A stretch of DNA of 64,000 nucleotides from Gracilibacillus salitolerans (GCF_009650095.1 NZ_CP045915.1:3534001-3598000), one strand, 5' to 3'; positions 1 through 10,604 are shown, counted from the stretch's first letter. Notes: generated by a model not told the origin, from the sequence alone. A program made the numbers and translations.

Positions 1-592
1 GTTCTTTCATTAAATTAACTACCTGTGCCTGTATAGATACATCCAAAGCAGAAATCGGTTCATCGGCAATAATAAATTCAGGATCTACTGCTAATGCTCT
101 TGCAATACCAATACGTTGACGTTGACCACCACTAAATTCGTGCGGATAACGAGTCGCATGCTCTTTATTTAAACCAACAGTGTCTAATAATTCCTCCACA
201 CGTTTCGTTTTTTCACTTTCATTATTAATCAACCCATGAATCTGGATACCTTCTAAAATAATCTCTTTTACTGTCATTCTTGGATTTAAGGATGCATACG
301 GATCTTGGAAAATCATTTGCATCTGTCGATTGAATTGTTTTAAATCTTTTTTAGACTTGCGTCCGTGAACATCTATACCATTAAAATTCACTTCTCCACT
401 CGTCGCATCATATAAACGTATGATCGTTCTTCCAGTTGTCGATTTCCCACAACCGGACTCTCCAACTAACCCAAATGTTTCGCCACGGTATATGTCAAAA
501 CTGATACCATCTACAGCTTTAACGACACTCTTTCTCCCTGTCTGGAAATGCTGTTTTAAATTTTTGACTTCTAATATTTTTTCTTTATTCAT
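1..592 (-). CDS. oppF: Oligopeptide ABC transporter ATP-binding protein OppF (partial, C-terminus beyond window)
   Basis: This is the second ATPase of the Opp oligopeptide importer; it powers uptake at the inner face of the membrane together with OppD. The first 197 codons are present. They show Walker A (GESGCGKST), the Q-loop (MIFQDPYASLNPR), the ABC signature (FSGGQRQRIGIARAL) and Walker B running into the D-loop (FIIADEPISALD). The ATG start overlaps the oppD stop in an ATGA arrangement, so translation is probably coupled. The gene is the last of the oppABCDF order read on the minus strand, and the reading frame is open to the window edge. The family call is firm; Opp rather than the related App or Dpp systems rests on operon order and position near trpS, as in B. 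subtilis. Confidence 0.93.
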   Translation of the reverse strand, partial: MNKEKILEVKNLKQHFQTGRKSVVKAVDGISFDIYRGETFGLVGESGCGKSTTGRTIIRLYDATSGEVNFNGIDVHGRKSKKDLKQFNRQMQMIFQDPYASLNPRMTVKEIILEGIQIHGLINNESEKTKRVEELLDTVGLNKEHATRYPHEFSGGQRQRIGIARALAVDPEFIIADEPISALDVSIQAQVVNLMKE

Positions 593-1650
593 GATGGATT
601 CTCCTCCTCAGCAGAGACATTACCTTTGGCAATACCTTTCATTCGCTTCTTTACCGCTTCAGGAGGTTCCACTTCAGGTGCATCGTCATGTAATAACCAA
701 GTTGCAGCATAATGTGTATCAGAAACCTTAAATAATGGGGGTTCCTCTTCTAAGTCAATTTGTAAGGCATATTCATTCCGTGCAGCGAATGCGTCTCCTT
801 TTGGCGGATTCATTAAATCAGGTGGAGTACCAGGTATTGCTATTAATTTTTCTTCATCACTATCTACTGTCGGCATGGAGCCAAGCAATCCCCATGTGTA
901 GGGGTGTTTAGGATTGTAGAAAATGTCATCCACTGTGCCAATTTCAACAATTTTACCAGCGTACATAACTGCTACACGATCCGCTACGTTAGCTACTACT
1001 CCTAAATCATGTGTAATAAAAATGATGGAAGTATCCATTTTCTTCTGAATATCTTTCATTAATTCTAAAATTTGTGCTTGAATAGTTACATCCAGTGCTG
1101 TTGTCGGTTCATCCGCAATCAATACTTGCGGATTACAAGCAAGTGCTATCGCAATAACAACACGTTGTCTCATACCACCTGAAAATTGATGTGGATATTG
1201 ATTGATTCGTTTGGAAGGATCAGGTATACCTACTAACTCTAGCAGTTCGATGGCACGTTTTCGAGCCGCTGCTTTCGATAATTTCTGATGTAGAATCAAA
1301 CCTTCCATGATTTGTTTTCCAATTTTCATAGTTGGATTTAAGGATGTCATCGGATCCTGGAAAATCATCGACATATCCTTACCACGAATTTTTTGCATTT
1401 CTTTATTTGAAAGCTTCGTTAGATCTTTTCCATCGAAAAGAATTTCTCCTTCAGGAATGTGACCTGCCGGTTTCGCAACAAGCCCCATTAACGCTTTTGT
1501 TGTTACGGATTTACCGGAACCGGATTCCCCAACAATCGCTAGCGTTTCTCCTTTTTTCAGTGCGAAATTCACACCTCTTACCGCTTGAACTGTACCACCG
1601 TAGGTATCAAACGATACATGTAAATTACGAACATCTAAAATCGGATCCAT
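589..1650 (-). CDS. oppD: Oligopeptide ABC transporter ATP-binding protein OppD
   Basis: This is the first ATPase of the oligopeptide importer, 353 residues. Walker A (GESGSGKSVT), Q-loop (MIFQDPMTSLNP), signature (FSGGMRQRVVIAIAL) and Walker B (VLIADEPTTALD) are all intact. The C-terminal part carries the oligopeptide/dipeptide extension (HPYTWGLLGSMP), typical of OppD/DppD. I chose the ATG at 1650 over a GTG at 1665, because GAGGTG sits 7 nt before the ATG whereas the GTG has no good Shine-Dalgarno site and overlaps the oppC stop. Its stop overlaps the oppF start by four bases. Function is inferred from family and operon. Confidence 0.94.
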   Translation of the reverse strand: MDPILDVRNLHVSFDTYGGTVQAVRGVNFALKKGETLAIVGESGSGKSVTTKALMGLVAKPAGHIPEGEILFDGKDLTKLSNKEMQKIRGKDMSMIFQDPMTSLNPTMKIGKQIMEGLILHQKLSKAAARKRAIELLELVGIPDPSKRINQYPHQFSGGMRQRVVIAIALACNPQVLIADEPTTALDVTIQAQILELMKDIQKKMDTSIIFITHDLGVVANVADRVAVMYAGKIVEIGTVDDIFYNPKHPYTWGLLGSMPTVDSDEEKLIAIPGTPPDLMNPPKGDAFAARNEYALQIDLEEEPPLFKVSDTHYAATWLLHDDAPEVEPPEAVKKRMKGIAKGNVSAEEENPS

Positions 1651-1661
1651 CTTCGCACACC

Positions 1662-2810
1662 TCACTTTCTCATCTTCGGATCTAATGCATCTCGTAATCC
1701 GTCTGCTAATATATTAAAGCCAATCATTAATAAGGAAATAATCACAGCCGGGTAAAGTAGCATATAAGGATATACCCTATAGTCATCAAAGGCTGTATCA
1801 ATCAACGTACCCAGAGAAGCAAATGGCGGTTGTAAACCAAGACCAATAAAACTTAAAAATGCTTCAAAGAAAATCGCGCTCGGAATCGTAAACATGGTAT
1901 TAATAATAATCACACTGGTTACGTTTGGAATCAAATGTTTCATTAGGATTCGTTTATCATTTGCACCTAAAGTTCGTGCAGCTAAAATAAATTCTTGATT
2001 TTTCAGCTTCAACACTTGTCCTCGTACTATCCTAGCCATGCCGATCCAACCTGTAATGGTAAGGGCAATCGTAATAGCTATGATTCCTGGATTTAATAAC
2101 ATAATCATTAGAATTACTACGACTAGATTTGGAATACCGGATAACACTTCAATAATTCGTTGCATAATATTATCTGTGCGGCCACCATAATAACCGGAGA
2201 CTCCGCCATATAAAACACCGATAACCATGTCAATCATAGCAGCAAGAAAGCCTATATATAAAGAAATCTGTGTACCTCTCCAAATTCTAGTCCATAAATC
2301 TCGCCCCATGCTATCTGTTCCGAACCAGAAATATTCTTCATCATAGCCTTTTGCAGCATACACATCTACTTCCATAGCTACTGTATAATAACCATTTTCG
2401 CTTTCTTCGGGAGTTAAAACAATATCCGTGTTCTGAATATATTGTTCTTCTATTTCATAGCCTTCTAAACCTCGATCAATTGCATCTTGCTCAGAAGTAC
2501 CTTCCACCTCATATGTTTGCATGCCATCAAGCCCCATCCATTCTAGGCCTTTTACCTTAGGTGGCATATAAGCGGCATCATAATCAGCTCCATCAAATGA
2601 ATAATCATTTAACCATGGACCCACGAATGCTAGTAAAATGATAAAAGCTAAAACGACTAATCCAGAGATAGCCCCTTTATTTTTACCCAGTCGTAACCAA
2701 GCATCTTTCCAATAAGAGAGTTGGGGACGTGATAATTCTTCACTAATATCATCTTTTAAATGGACTTGCTTAAACTTTTCTGGATCATATTGTTTATTCT
2801 GATTGTCCAT
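1662..2810 (-). CDS. oppC: Oligopeptide ABC transporter permease OppC
   Basis: This is the second membrane subunit of the peptide importer, 382 residues. An N-terminal cytoplasmic tail of about 45 residues is followed by one membrane segment, then a large outer loop of roughly 100 residues (positions 70-170). The BPD_transp_1 core follows, with the EAA-type motif around GARTLGANDKRILMKHLIPN. The outer loop is longer than in many OppC proteins and contains acidic stretches, which may suit a salt-tolerant host (inference). A strong Shine-Dalgarno site (GGGAGGGAAGGA) precedes the ATG, and the gene shares a TAATG junction with oppB. Confidence 0.92.
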   Translation of the reverse strand: MDNQNKQYDPEKFKQVHLKDDISEELSRPQLSYWKDAWLRLGKNKGAISGLVVLAFIILLAFVGPWLNDYSFDGADYDAAYMPPKVKGLEWMGLDGMQTYEVEGTSEQDAIDRGLEGYEIEEQYIQNTDIVLTPEESENGYYTVAMEVDVYAAKGYDEEYFWFGTDSMGRDLWTRIWRGTQISLYIGFLAAMIDMVIGVLYGGVSGYYGGRTDNIMQRIIEVLSGIPNLVVVILMIMLLNPGIIAITIALTITGWIGMARIVRGQVLKLKNQEFILAARTLGANDKRILMKHLIPNVTSVIIINTMFTIPSAIFFEAFLSFIGLGLQPPFASLGTLIDTAFDDYRVYPYMLLYPAVIISLLMIGFNILADGLRDALDPKMRK

Positions 2811-3742
2811 TAGTCCTTCCCTCCCGTTATTCGAATTCTTGGATCAATTAGACCATATAATAAATCAACAATTAAGATGACAACAATAAACATCACTGAA
2901 AAAAGCATCGTTGTACCCATGATGACAGGGTAGTCATTTGTATTAATCGAGCGAACAAATTGCTCCCCAATTCCTGGTACCGCGAAAATCTGTTCAATTA
3001 CTAACGTACCTGTCATTAAACTTACAGTCATTGGACCTAAAACTGTAATGACGGGAATCAATGCATTTCGTAATGCATGTTTAAACATAATCGTATTATT
3101 TGAAACACCTTTCGCTCGTGCCAATTCAATATAATCAGACCCTAATACTTCAAGCATTTCTGATCGCATAAAACGTGCACAGATTGCCATTGGGAAAATC
3201 ATTAATGCAATAGTTGGTAATACCGTATAAATAGGCCCCTCCCAGAAAGATACAGGAAATAGCCTCCATTGCACAGCTAAATAATATTGCAGTAGACCCG
3301 CAAACACAAACGATGGAATGGAAATACCAATTACAGCTAACACGTTTGAAGTGTAATCCCACCAAGTATTATGTCTAATTGCTGCCGTCATACCTAAAAT
3401 AATTCCCAATAAAGAACCTATGATCAGAGCTTGAGCACCTAAATGAGCAGATGGACCCAATCTGCTTAGTATAATGTCTGTTACACTCCTGTTATCATAT
3501 TGAAAAGACACGCCTAAATCTCCCTGGACCATCCCAGCCATATACTTCGCATACTGAACAGGTACTGGTTCATCCAGGCCATACTTCTCCATCAATAATT
3601 GTTCTTGTGCTTCTGTCATTTTGCCACCTAGGTCATTGAATGGAGAACCTGGCAACAACTTCATAAGAAAAAAAGTAGCCGTTGCGATAATAAATAATGT
3701 AATGACCATATAAATAATACGTTGAAAAATATATTTAACCAT
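2810..3742 (-). CDS. oppB: Oligopeptide ABC transporter permease OppB
   Basis: This is the first membrane subunit of the peptide importer, 310 residues. It starts with the characteristic N-terminal segment VKYIFQRIIYMVITLFIIATATFFLMK and has six predicted membrane segments. The permease motif sits around ELARAKGVSNNTIMFKHALRNAL, and the protein ends with DLLYGLIDPRIR, typical of OppB/DppB. The ATG at 3742 is preferred to an in-frame GTG at 3751, because AGGAGG lies 8 nt before the ATG and actually overlaps the GTG. Its stop overlaps the oppC start by one base. A strong hairpin with a U-run separates it from oppA. Confidence 0.93.
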   Translation of the reverse strand: MVKYIFQRIIYMVITLFIIATATFFLMKLLPGSPFNDLGGKMTEAQEQLLMEKYGLDEPVPVQYAKYMAGMVQGDLGVSFQYDNRSVTDIILSRLGPSAHLGAQALIIGSLLGIILGMTAAIRHNTWWDYTSNVLAVIGISIPSFVFAGLLQYYLAVQWRLFPVSFWEGPIYTVLPTIALMIFPMAICARFMRSEMLEVLGSDYIELARAKGVSNNTIMFKHALRNALIPVITVLGPMTVSLMTGTLVIEQIFAVPGIGEQFVRSINTNDYPVIMGTTMLFSVMFIVVILIVDLLYGLIDPRIRITGGKD

Positions 3743-3771
3743 ATCTTCCACCTCCTATAATACATCTTTAT

Positions 3772-3832
3772 ATAAAAAAGCGAAAAGAGAGTATAGCGAT
3801 TATCCCCATCGATAGCTATACTCCCTCTCGCC
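3772..3832 (-). terminator. Hairpin with U-run between oppA and oppB
   Basis: Read on the minus strand, a stem of about 17 bp (GCGAGAGGGAGTATAGC pairing with GCTATACTCTCTTTTCGC) is followed directly by TTTTTT. It lies just after the oppA stop and before oppB. It probably ends or stabilises a large share of oppA transcripts while letting some read through into oppBCDF, which would give excess binding protein. Confidence 0.75.
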
Positions 3833-3852
3833 TTTACAGTTATAATGTTCTA

Positions 3853-5496
3853 TTATTCAATATCAACATATTTGTAACTGTAGTTATTTCCATAAGGATT
3901 TAGTTGATCTAAACCTTTCACGTTTCCTTTATATAATACAGACGTTTTTCGTTGCATAATTGGAGAAATCACAGCGTCTTCTAATGCAATTTTTTCAGCT
4001 TCTTGCATCGCTTCAAATCTAGCGACAGGGTCATTAGCCAATTCACCTTTAACAGCTTTAACGATTTCGTCATATTCTTCGTTAGAGTAACCAACATCAT
4101 TATTTTCTCCATCTGTTACCCAAAGATCGACAAATGAGATAGCATCTTTATAGTCAGGGCCCCAACCAGAAACTGCTAAATCATATTCCTTCTCACGCAT
4201 AAGTTCTAATTGTCTAGACCATGGCACATTATTAGCTTCAATTGATAAACCTTCTAAATTCTTTTCAAGCTCTGTCTTCATAAATTCACTAATATTTTTA
4301 GCAACATCATCATCTTGACTTAGGAAGCTCAATGTTACCTCATCAAATCCTAACTCTTCTTTAGCTGCTTCCCAATATTCTTGTGCTGCTTCCACATCAT
4401 AGCTTAATTCTTCATTACCAGTTTGGAAGTCCTCACCAGTTTCTGGGTGTTCTACAAAATTAGATGGAACAAAATAATCTACCGGTTCCGAGTCATTTCC
4501 ATATACAACATCAACATATGCTTCATTATCGAAAGCTTTTGCTAATGCTTTTCTGAAATTCAAGTTTTCCATATATTCACTATTTTCAACTGATTCCTGG
4601 TTCATTTTTAACCAGAATACACTAGATTCTGTTAATGAATGATAGTCAGGACTAGTTTGGTTATCACTGACTTGTGAACCTGACAATGAAACACGGTCTA
4701 AATCCCCTACTTCATAGTTAGAAAGCTGTGTATCTGAGTCCTTAATAACTTTAACAGAAATACCATCTAATGCTACATTTTCTGCATCCCAATAGCTTTC
4801 ATTTTTCTCAACTGTCCAGCCTTCTTCTGATTTCCATTCTGTCATTTTAAACGGGCCATTTGATAAAATGCTATCAGGTGATAGAGAAAAATCATCGCCT
4901 TGTTCTTCTAAAAACTCTTGATGAACAGGTAAGAAGTTAGCGTTTGTTACATAAGAATCAAAATATGCAACCGGTGTTTCAAGTTCTACAACAAATGTAT
5001 TATCATCCGGAGCACTAACACCTAATTCTTCTGGGTCCATCTCTCCAGCAAAAATTGCTTCTGAATTTTTAATTTTTCCACTCATTAAGTAATTTCCATA
5101 GAAAGAACCATTATCTGGATTGGTTGCACGTTGCCAACCATATACAAAATCTTGCGCAGTTACCGGATCGCCATTCTCCCATTCCGCATCTTCACGTAAA
5201 TGGAACGTATATGTTAACCCATCTTCACTTACTTCTGTTTCTTCCATTTTTGCAATACCGGAAACTATTTCCCCTCCCGGTGCTTGACGATACAATCCTT
5301 CATAAACAGTATCGATCCATTGAGTTGATACATTATCTTCCGTCATGATTGGATCCATCGTCGGAATATCCGATCTTTCCGCTATATTTAAAATCTTTTC
5401 TTCTTCTTCTGTGCTATCGCTTCCACTTGAGCATGCAACTAAAACTAATCCTAAAATCATCGCTAATACCAGCAAAGACCATTTGTTATGTCTCAT
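3853..5496 (-). CDS. oppA: Oligopeptide-binding lipoprotein OppA
   Basis: This is the extracellular substrate-binding lipoprotein of the peptide importer, 547 residues. It has a lipoprotein signal peptide with lipobox LVAC (Cys22), then a short acidic Ser/Glu linker and a family 5 solute-binding domain (AERSDIPTMDPIMTEDNVS, and WENGDPVTAQDFVYGWQRA near position 110). The mature protein is strongly acidic, as is common in salt-tolerant hosts. The ATG has AGGGGG 11 nt upstream. It is the first gene of oppABCDF. In Bacillus, Opp also imports signalling peptides for sporulation and competence; that role is not shown by this sequence. Confidence 0.94.
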   Translation of the reverse strand: MRHNKWSLLVLAMILGLVLVACSSGSDSTEEEEKILNIAERSDIPTMDPIMTEDNVSTQWIDTVYEGLYRQAPGGEIVSGIAKMEETEVSEDGLTYTFHLREDAEWENGDPVTAQDFVYGWQRATNPDNGSFYGNYLMSGKIKNSEAIFAGEMDPEELGVSAPDDNTFVVELETPVAYFDSYVTNANFLPVHQEFLEEQGDDFSLSPDSILSNGPFKMTEWKSEEGWTVEKNESYWDAENVALDGISVKVIKDSDTQLSNYEVGDLDRVSLSGSQVSDNQTSPDYHSLTESSVFWLKMNQESVENSEYMENLNFRKALAKAFDNEAYVDVVYGNDSEPVDYFVPSNFVEHPETGEDFQTGNEELSYDVEAAQEYWEAAKEELGFDEVTLSFLSQDDDVAKNISEFMKTELEKNLEGLSIEANNVPWSRQLELMREKEYDLAVSGWGPDYKDAISFVDLWVTDGENNDVGYSNEEYDEIVKAVKGELANDPVARFEAMQEAEKIALEDAVISPIMQRKTSVLYKGNVKGLDQLNPYGNNYSYKYVDIE

Positions 5497-5771
5497 TAAT
5501 CATAATACCCCCTATAATTTTTATTTTGAAATGAAGACAAAACTCATAATTGGTATTATACATTTAATTTTCACACAATTCACTAAATTTTTTCGCCATA
5601 TTTCAACAAAAAGCTTTGTTTTCAGCTGTTCAAAGAATTAAAATGATATTTTTGTCCTATTTCCTTTTCCTTATTCTGAATTTTGTTTATTTTCAGTGAA
5701 TTCTAATAGTTCTGACAATTGATATTATAGTATGAATATTTCATAATAGCAATGAAAGGAGACAATTAAAC

Positions 5772-6137
5772 ATGATAAAATGGACCATTCATACAGCTCT
5801 ACTCATTGTACATTGCTTAGTCTGTCTACTATTTATTATATTATTTACACCAAATGCTTCATTACTTGATTATATTAATATCACTTTTTATATGGGAGCA
5901 GTTTATTTAATGATAGGGCTTTTACTTTATGTCATATCAAAAAAATTCTTTGATATAACAGCTTTAAGCTTTCGAAAAGTGTTTGCAAAAGTTAACAAAC
6001 AGAAAAAATGGCAAAGTAGCTTTGAAGAATATGAATTACCATCTGATAGAGTCAATACCAATTGGGTGAATTTCTTTTCTATTCAAGGGGGATCACTTCT
6101 TGTGATTATGCTTATATTATTAATATTATATTATTAG
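5772..6137 (+). CDS. DUF3899-type small membrane protein
   Basis: A 121-residue protein with three hydrophobic segments: residues 7-26, 39-59 and one at the extreme C-terminus (GGSLLVIMLILLILYY). A basic cytoplasmic loop lies between the second and third (RKVFAKVNKQKKW). It resembles DUF3899 proteins of Bacillaceae, which often lie close to opp and trpS; this assignment is from memory. No enzymatic motif is visible and the function is unknown. AAAGGAG lies about 10 nt before the ATG. It is divergent from oppA and followed by a terminator hairpin. Confidence 0.7.
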   Translation: MIKWTIHTALLIVHCLVCLLFIILFTPNASLLDYINITFYMGAVYLMIGLLLYVISKKFFDITALSFRKVFAKVNKQKKWQSSFEEYELPSDRVNTNWVNFFSIQGGSLLVIMLILLILYY

Positions 6138-6179
6138 ACACGATAAGTATGTTATATTCTAATTAATCATAGGCATAGT

Positions 6180-6213
6180 AAAAGCCTCGGAACATTTCCA
6201 AGGCTGGCTTTTA
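6180..6213. terminator. Intrinsic terminator between convergent genes
   Basis: The stem AAAGCCTCGGAA/TTCCAAGGCTGGCTTT is followed by TTATTA on the plus strand and has an A-run on the other side. It lies between the DUF3899 gene and the convergent aldehyde dehydrogenase, so it may serve both. Confidence 0.65.
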
Positions 6214-6270
6214 TTATTGGTTTGAAAGTATTATGTCTTCTTCGAATTATTCAAAATAATGAACAAGTGG

Positions 6271-7749
6271 CTATTCTGGAATATACGGTAAATCTAGATT
6301 TTCAGGAACGTTAATAACATGGGTATCGGTGTAAGCAAGGATCCCTTCCTTGCCATATTCACGCCCCATTCCAGATTGTTTTACACCGCCAAATGGGAAA
6401 CGTACATCAAGTCCTTGAACAGCAGCTGTATTAATCATGGTAGTTCCGGCTTGTATATGCTTCGAAACTTCTATGGCATGTTCTTCTTTCCCCCAAACAG
6501 AACTAGTCAAGCCAAAAATACTGTCATTGGCAAGCTTAATCGCGTGTTTATCATTCTCAAAAGGTAAAATAGGTACTGTAGGACCAAATTGTTCTTCTAC
6601 AACGATTGGGTCTTTTTGATCGGCACCTAAAACGACGGTAGGCTGCATGAAATAACCTTGTTCAAATAAATTTTGATCAAGAATCTTACCCAGTTTCACT
6701 ACCTTAGCTCCATTTCCTTCAGCGTCATCAATTAAACTCTGCACATACTTTACTTGCTTCTGATTATTAACAGGACCAACCGTAACGTTCTTATCAAAAG
6801 GATCTCCAACCCTAATCCACTTATTAGCCGCCTCTATATACTTTTCAACAAATTGCTCATAAATCGATTGATCGACATAGATTCTTTTGGCAATCATACA
6901 TATTTGTCCTGCAGTAAGGAAATTAGAAATAACTAGACGTCTCATTGCCCGATCATCATTTACATCAAAATCACTTAGGACAATGGCTGCATCATTTCCA
7001 CCTAATTCTAACGTCATATGTTTAATTGTGTCAGCTGCTGACTTCATGATGTGTTTCGCTGTTTCCGTCCCGCCCGTAAAGGCAATCTTTGCTACTTTAG
7101 GATTTGATGTTAATTCGACACCAACCTCTGCTTCCCCATGGACCATGTTTAATACTCCTGGCGGAAATTCATTCGCTATTAATTCTATAACTTTACTTAC
7201 CGCAAGTGGTGCTAAAGGACTTGGTTTCAATACCATCGTGTTTCCTGCTAACAATGCTGGTGCCACCTTAATAGTGGAAAGTGAGATTGGATAATTCCAA
7301 GGGGTGATAGCGGATACAACACCAATGGCATCTTTTGCGAGAATGGTCTTCCCATTATCGTGATCCTGCACTTCATCTTTTAAAACTTCCTTGACATTGT
7401 CACATGCATATTCCATCCACATTAATGAAACGCCGATTTCGCCTTCTGAATCATAAAGTGCTTTTCCATGCTCACGTGATAACAATTCTGCAATCTCAGG
7501 TGTGTTATTTTTGATTTTCTGAATCGCACTTCTCATGCGTTCCACCCGCTCATCAATAGGTGTTTCTCTCCAAGTGGTAAAGGTTTCATGTGCTACGTCA
7601 ATGGCCTTTATTGTATCTTCCATTGTATTAATGGGGGCATAGCCAACAATTTCATCCGGATGTGCTGGATTTTCACGTGGTTCTTGTTTCTCGGTCCTAT
7701 ATGTTTCGCCATTTATAATAGCATCTATTTTAATCGGGTTTGTGGACAT
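6271..7749 (-). CDS. NAD(P)-dependent aldehyde dehydrogenase
   Basis: A 492-residue member of the aldehyde dehydrogenase superfamily that oxidises an aldehyde to its acid in the cytoplasm. It shows the Rossmann cofactor region (AITPWNYPISLSTIKVAPAL), the coenzyme loop (FTGGTETAKHIM), the general-base motif LELGGND (about residue 255) and the catalytic Cys in TAGQICMIAKR (about residue 290). The C-terminal FGGVKQSGMGREYG motif is also present. Sequence style is closest to succinate-semialdehyde or benzaldehyde-type enzymes, but the substrate cannot be read from sequence. AAAGGAAG precedes the ATG. The gene stands alone between convergent and divergent neighbours. Confidence 0.9.
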   Translation of the reverse strand: MSTNPIKIDAIINGETYRTEKQEPRENPAHPDEIVGYAPINTMEDTIKAIDVAHETFTTWRETPIDERVERMRSAIQKIKNNTPEIAELLSREHGKALYDSEGEIGVSLMWMEYACDNVKEVLKDEVQDHDNGKTILAKDAIGVVSAITPWNYPISLSTIKVAPALLAGNTMVLKPSPLAPLAVSKVIELIANEFPPGVLNMVHGEAEVGVELTSNPKVAKIAFTGGTETAKHIMKSAADTIKHMTLELGGNDAAIVLSDFDVNDDRAMRRLVISNFLTAGQICMIAKRIYVDQSIYEQFVEKYIEAANKWIRVGDPFDKNVTVGPVNNQKQVKYVQSLIDDAEGNGAKVVKLGKILDQNLFEQGYFMQPTVVLGADQKDPIVVEEQFGPTVPILPFENDKHAIKLANDSIFGLTSSVWGKEEHAIEVSKHIQAGTTMINTAAVQGLDVRFPFGGVKQSGMGREYGKEGILAYTDTHVINVPENLDLPYIPE

Positions 7750-7769
7750 AGAATTGTTCTTCCTTTCTT

Positions 7770-8010
7770 TTAAGAATCTTATTTGTATGATACCCCGTAC
7801 ATAATAAGATAATGCATCATTTGGCTAATCCAGTAATGTCTTTTAATCAACATCTCTATGAGAATGAAAGCAATCTTTCAACTTGACCTAACAAATGGTA
7901 TTATTATAGGGAATATTCGTACAATTATGTATTCTAGTAGGAAATTAAGAGGAAAAGTGTTTAAGTTAATGTGAGAAATTATTCAAAATATGTGATAGAA
8001 TCAATTACAT
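7770..8010. other. Intergenic region before the trpS leader repeat, no gene seen
   Basis: This AT-rich stretch separates the divergent aldehyde dehydrogenase and trpS genes and must hold both promoters. I found no convincing promoter pair, no T-box and no open reading frame of note. The remaining distance to trpS is occupied by a dispersed repeat. Confidence 0.5.
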
Positions 8011-8159
8011 ATAAAGCGAGACTTTCCCTCAGTGGGGTTTTTCCCCACTGAGGGGAAGCGAAACTTATCAGGGGGTTAGCTCACCTGATCCCCACTTAGA
8101 TTGTTTGATATACTTAAACCTTGAAGTGAGGGTTTTACGCGGAAGATTAGCACCGTGAA
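8011..8159 (+). repeat. Dispersed structured repeat, copy A (upstream of trpS)
   Basis: This is the longest of four related copies in the window. It begins ATAAAGCGAGACTT, contains AGCGAAACTTATCAG and GTTAGC, and has a CCCCACTT arm matched by TTGAAGTGAGGGTTTTAC. It ends near ATTAGCACCGTGAA. A near-perfect internal hairpin (CCCTCAGTGGGG-TTTTT-CCCCACTGAGGGG) lies at 8025-8054. It ends about 70 bp before trpS, so it is probably transcribed as part of the trpS leader. Other copies are at 15672, 34321 and 57438. Confidence 0.75.
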
Positions 8160-8223
8160 AAAGTTTTTAGGAAATAAAGAGTTTTTTTAATTTTAAAATA
8201 TACATATAGATTTATTGAGGTGA

Positions 8224-9225
<1,002 letters not shown>

Positions 9226-9231
9226 TAACAT

Positions 9232-9270
9232 AAAAAACCTTGGAGGCAACGATAAACTCCAAGGTTTTTT
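9232..9270. terminator. Bidirectional terminator between trpS and yjbA
   Basis: A perfect 14-bp inverted repeat, AAAAAACCTTGGAG and CTCCAAGGTTTTTT with an 11-nt loop, lies between the convergent trpS and yjbA genes. It gives a U-run in both directions. Confidence 0.9.
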
Positions 9271-9278
9271 AATACTTT

Positions 9279-10037
9279 TTAAGATCGTAATGATTTGGTT
9301 GAATAAGGTTCGTGTTCCCTTTCCCATATATCTTCATAAAAAGCTTGGCCTTTAATAATTTGTTTGCAAAAAATCTCATGTTTTGTACTCCAGCCAGTTA
9401 CTACATCCTGGTAAAGTTTTTCCCATGCTTCACTAAATGTCATTTTTTTAATCGAGTGATATTGGTCTGGCGTCCATTCTGTTAACCAGTATCTTACTTC
9501 TTCCAGACAATTAGCGACTTCTAATTGATCCAAAGCAATCATTAGTAATTGTTTTAATTGACGTTCTCTTCTTGTTAGTCCGACCATATATTCTGGTTGT
9601 AATGATAAAATGTGAAATTCTTTATCTGTTTGGTCAGGTATTGGATATGTCTTGGCTGTTCGTCCCTCAATCAGATCCAGTACTAACCGCTCTTGACGTG
9701 GAATTAATCTGCTTTTTCGAATGGGAATATGATATCCCATCGTATCAAATGCTAGTATCGATGAACCGTTCGTGATGACACAAGCATAGTCAAGCTGTTG
9801 TCGTTCTTGATTTTTCCGAATATATGCACGTTGATAAATTTGATCTAGCATAGATTGAGGTATATCTTGCAGATCGTTTTCAATGTATTGAAAGGTTTTG
9901 TCATCGATGAAGAGTATCGGAGCTTGATCTAGAATTTCAATACCATCTGACTTTCTCCATTCATGGAAAGAACATACATTATAGCCGTTTTCTTCTCCTT
10001 CAAACCAATTGACCCATACATCATGTAAATACAACAT
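9279..10037 (-). CDS. yjbA: YjbA family protein (DUF3603)
   Basis: A 252-residue cytoplasmic protein. Its N-terminus, [20 protein letters not shown], is the hallmark of the YjbA family as I remember it, and the internal motifs [12 protein letters not shown] and [12 protein letters not shown] also fit. The true start is the ATG at 10037, with GTGAGGG 8 nt upstream, rather than an in-frame codon 36 bases earlier. The biochemical function is unknown. It neighbours trpS, as in B. subtilis, and shares a terminator with it. Confidence 0.88.
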   Translation of the reverse strand: MLYLHDVWVNWFEGEENGYNVCSFHEWRKSDGIEILDQAPILFIDDKTFQYIENDLQDIPQSMLDQIYQRAYIRKNQERQQLDYACVITNGSSILAFDTMGYHIPIRKSRLIPRQERLVLDLIEGRTAKTYPIPDQTDKEFHILSLQPEYMVGLTRRERQLKQLLMIALDQLEVANCLEEVRYWLTEWTPDQYHSIKKMTFSEAWEKLYQDVVTGWSTKHEIFCKQIIKGQAFYEDIWEREHEPYSTKSLRS

Positions 10038-10114
10038 ATGACGAACCCTCACTTTGACTAATCTGTTTATCAAACAGTATGACCAATACAGGATAATTTA
10101 TTCTTTTCTTGTTA

Positions 10115-10330
10115 TTATTTAACAGAAAAAAGTGTCATCTTTTGAACAGATATTCCCATAAAAATAAGGCCAAGGAGAAAAAAATAACATTCGATTTTTG
10201 CTTGGACAATGGCAAAATAATCAAGGAAAGACAATCCAGCCGGGATAAAATTCAGATAAAGAATAATCGATACTCCACCCGAAACAGACAACCCAAACCC
10301 AATCAAAAAAAGCAACACATATATCAACAC
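10115..10330 (-). CDS. Small two-segment membrane protein, unknown function
   Basis: A 71-residue hydrophobic protein with two predicted membrane helices (residues 2-27 and about 45-62). The segment LIGFGLSVSGGVSIILYLNFIPAGL looks like a small conserved Bacillaceae membrane protein, but I cannot name the family with certainty. Translation probably begins at the GTG at 10330, which has AAGGGG 6 nt upstream. It lies 77 bp before yjbA on the same strand and may share a transcript with it. No enzymatic residues are visible. Confidence 0.6.
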   Translation of the reverse strand: MLIYVLLFLIGFGLSVSGGVSIILYLNFIPAGLSFLDYFAIVQAKIECYFFLLGLIFMGISVQKMTLFSVK

Positions 10331-10568
10331 AACCCGCCCCTTAACACTTTATACTCATTATATGTACAAGCCCATAATCTATGACAAAAGGTCGGGGTTA
10401 GATAGAGATACAGGGTAATCTTTTATTTTTTATATTTTTGTACAAACTGCTAATTCTACTGGGATGTCCCATAGTACTTAACCAAGCATCAGAATGATCA
10501 TGAAAAAACAAAGAAGAGTTACTGCGCAGTTTATAAATATTGTGCATAGTTTATATTTTTGACAATAG

Positions 10569-10596
10569 AAAAAGGGACAGTGCTTCTGTCCCCCTT
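10569..10596 (-). terminator. Terminator of the fabHA-fabF operon
   Basis: On the minus strand, AAGGGGGACAG and CTGTCCCTTTTT form a stem with a short loop ending in a U-run. It lies just after the fabF stop codon. Confidence 0.85.
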
Positions 10597-10604
10597 GATT
10601 AATA

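Noticed and set aside
10109..10384. Plus-strand 91-codon frame opposite the small membrane gene
   Set aside because: It is the antisense of a hydrophobic gene that has a Shine-Dalgarno site, and its own start lacks one.
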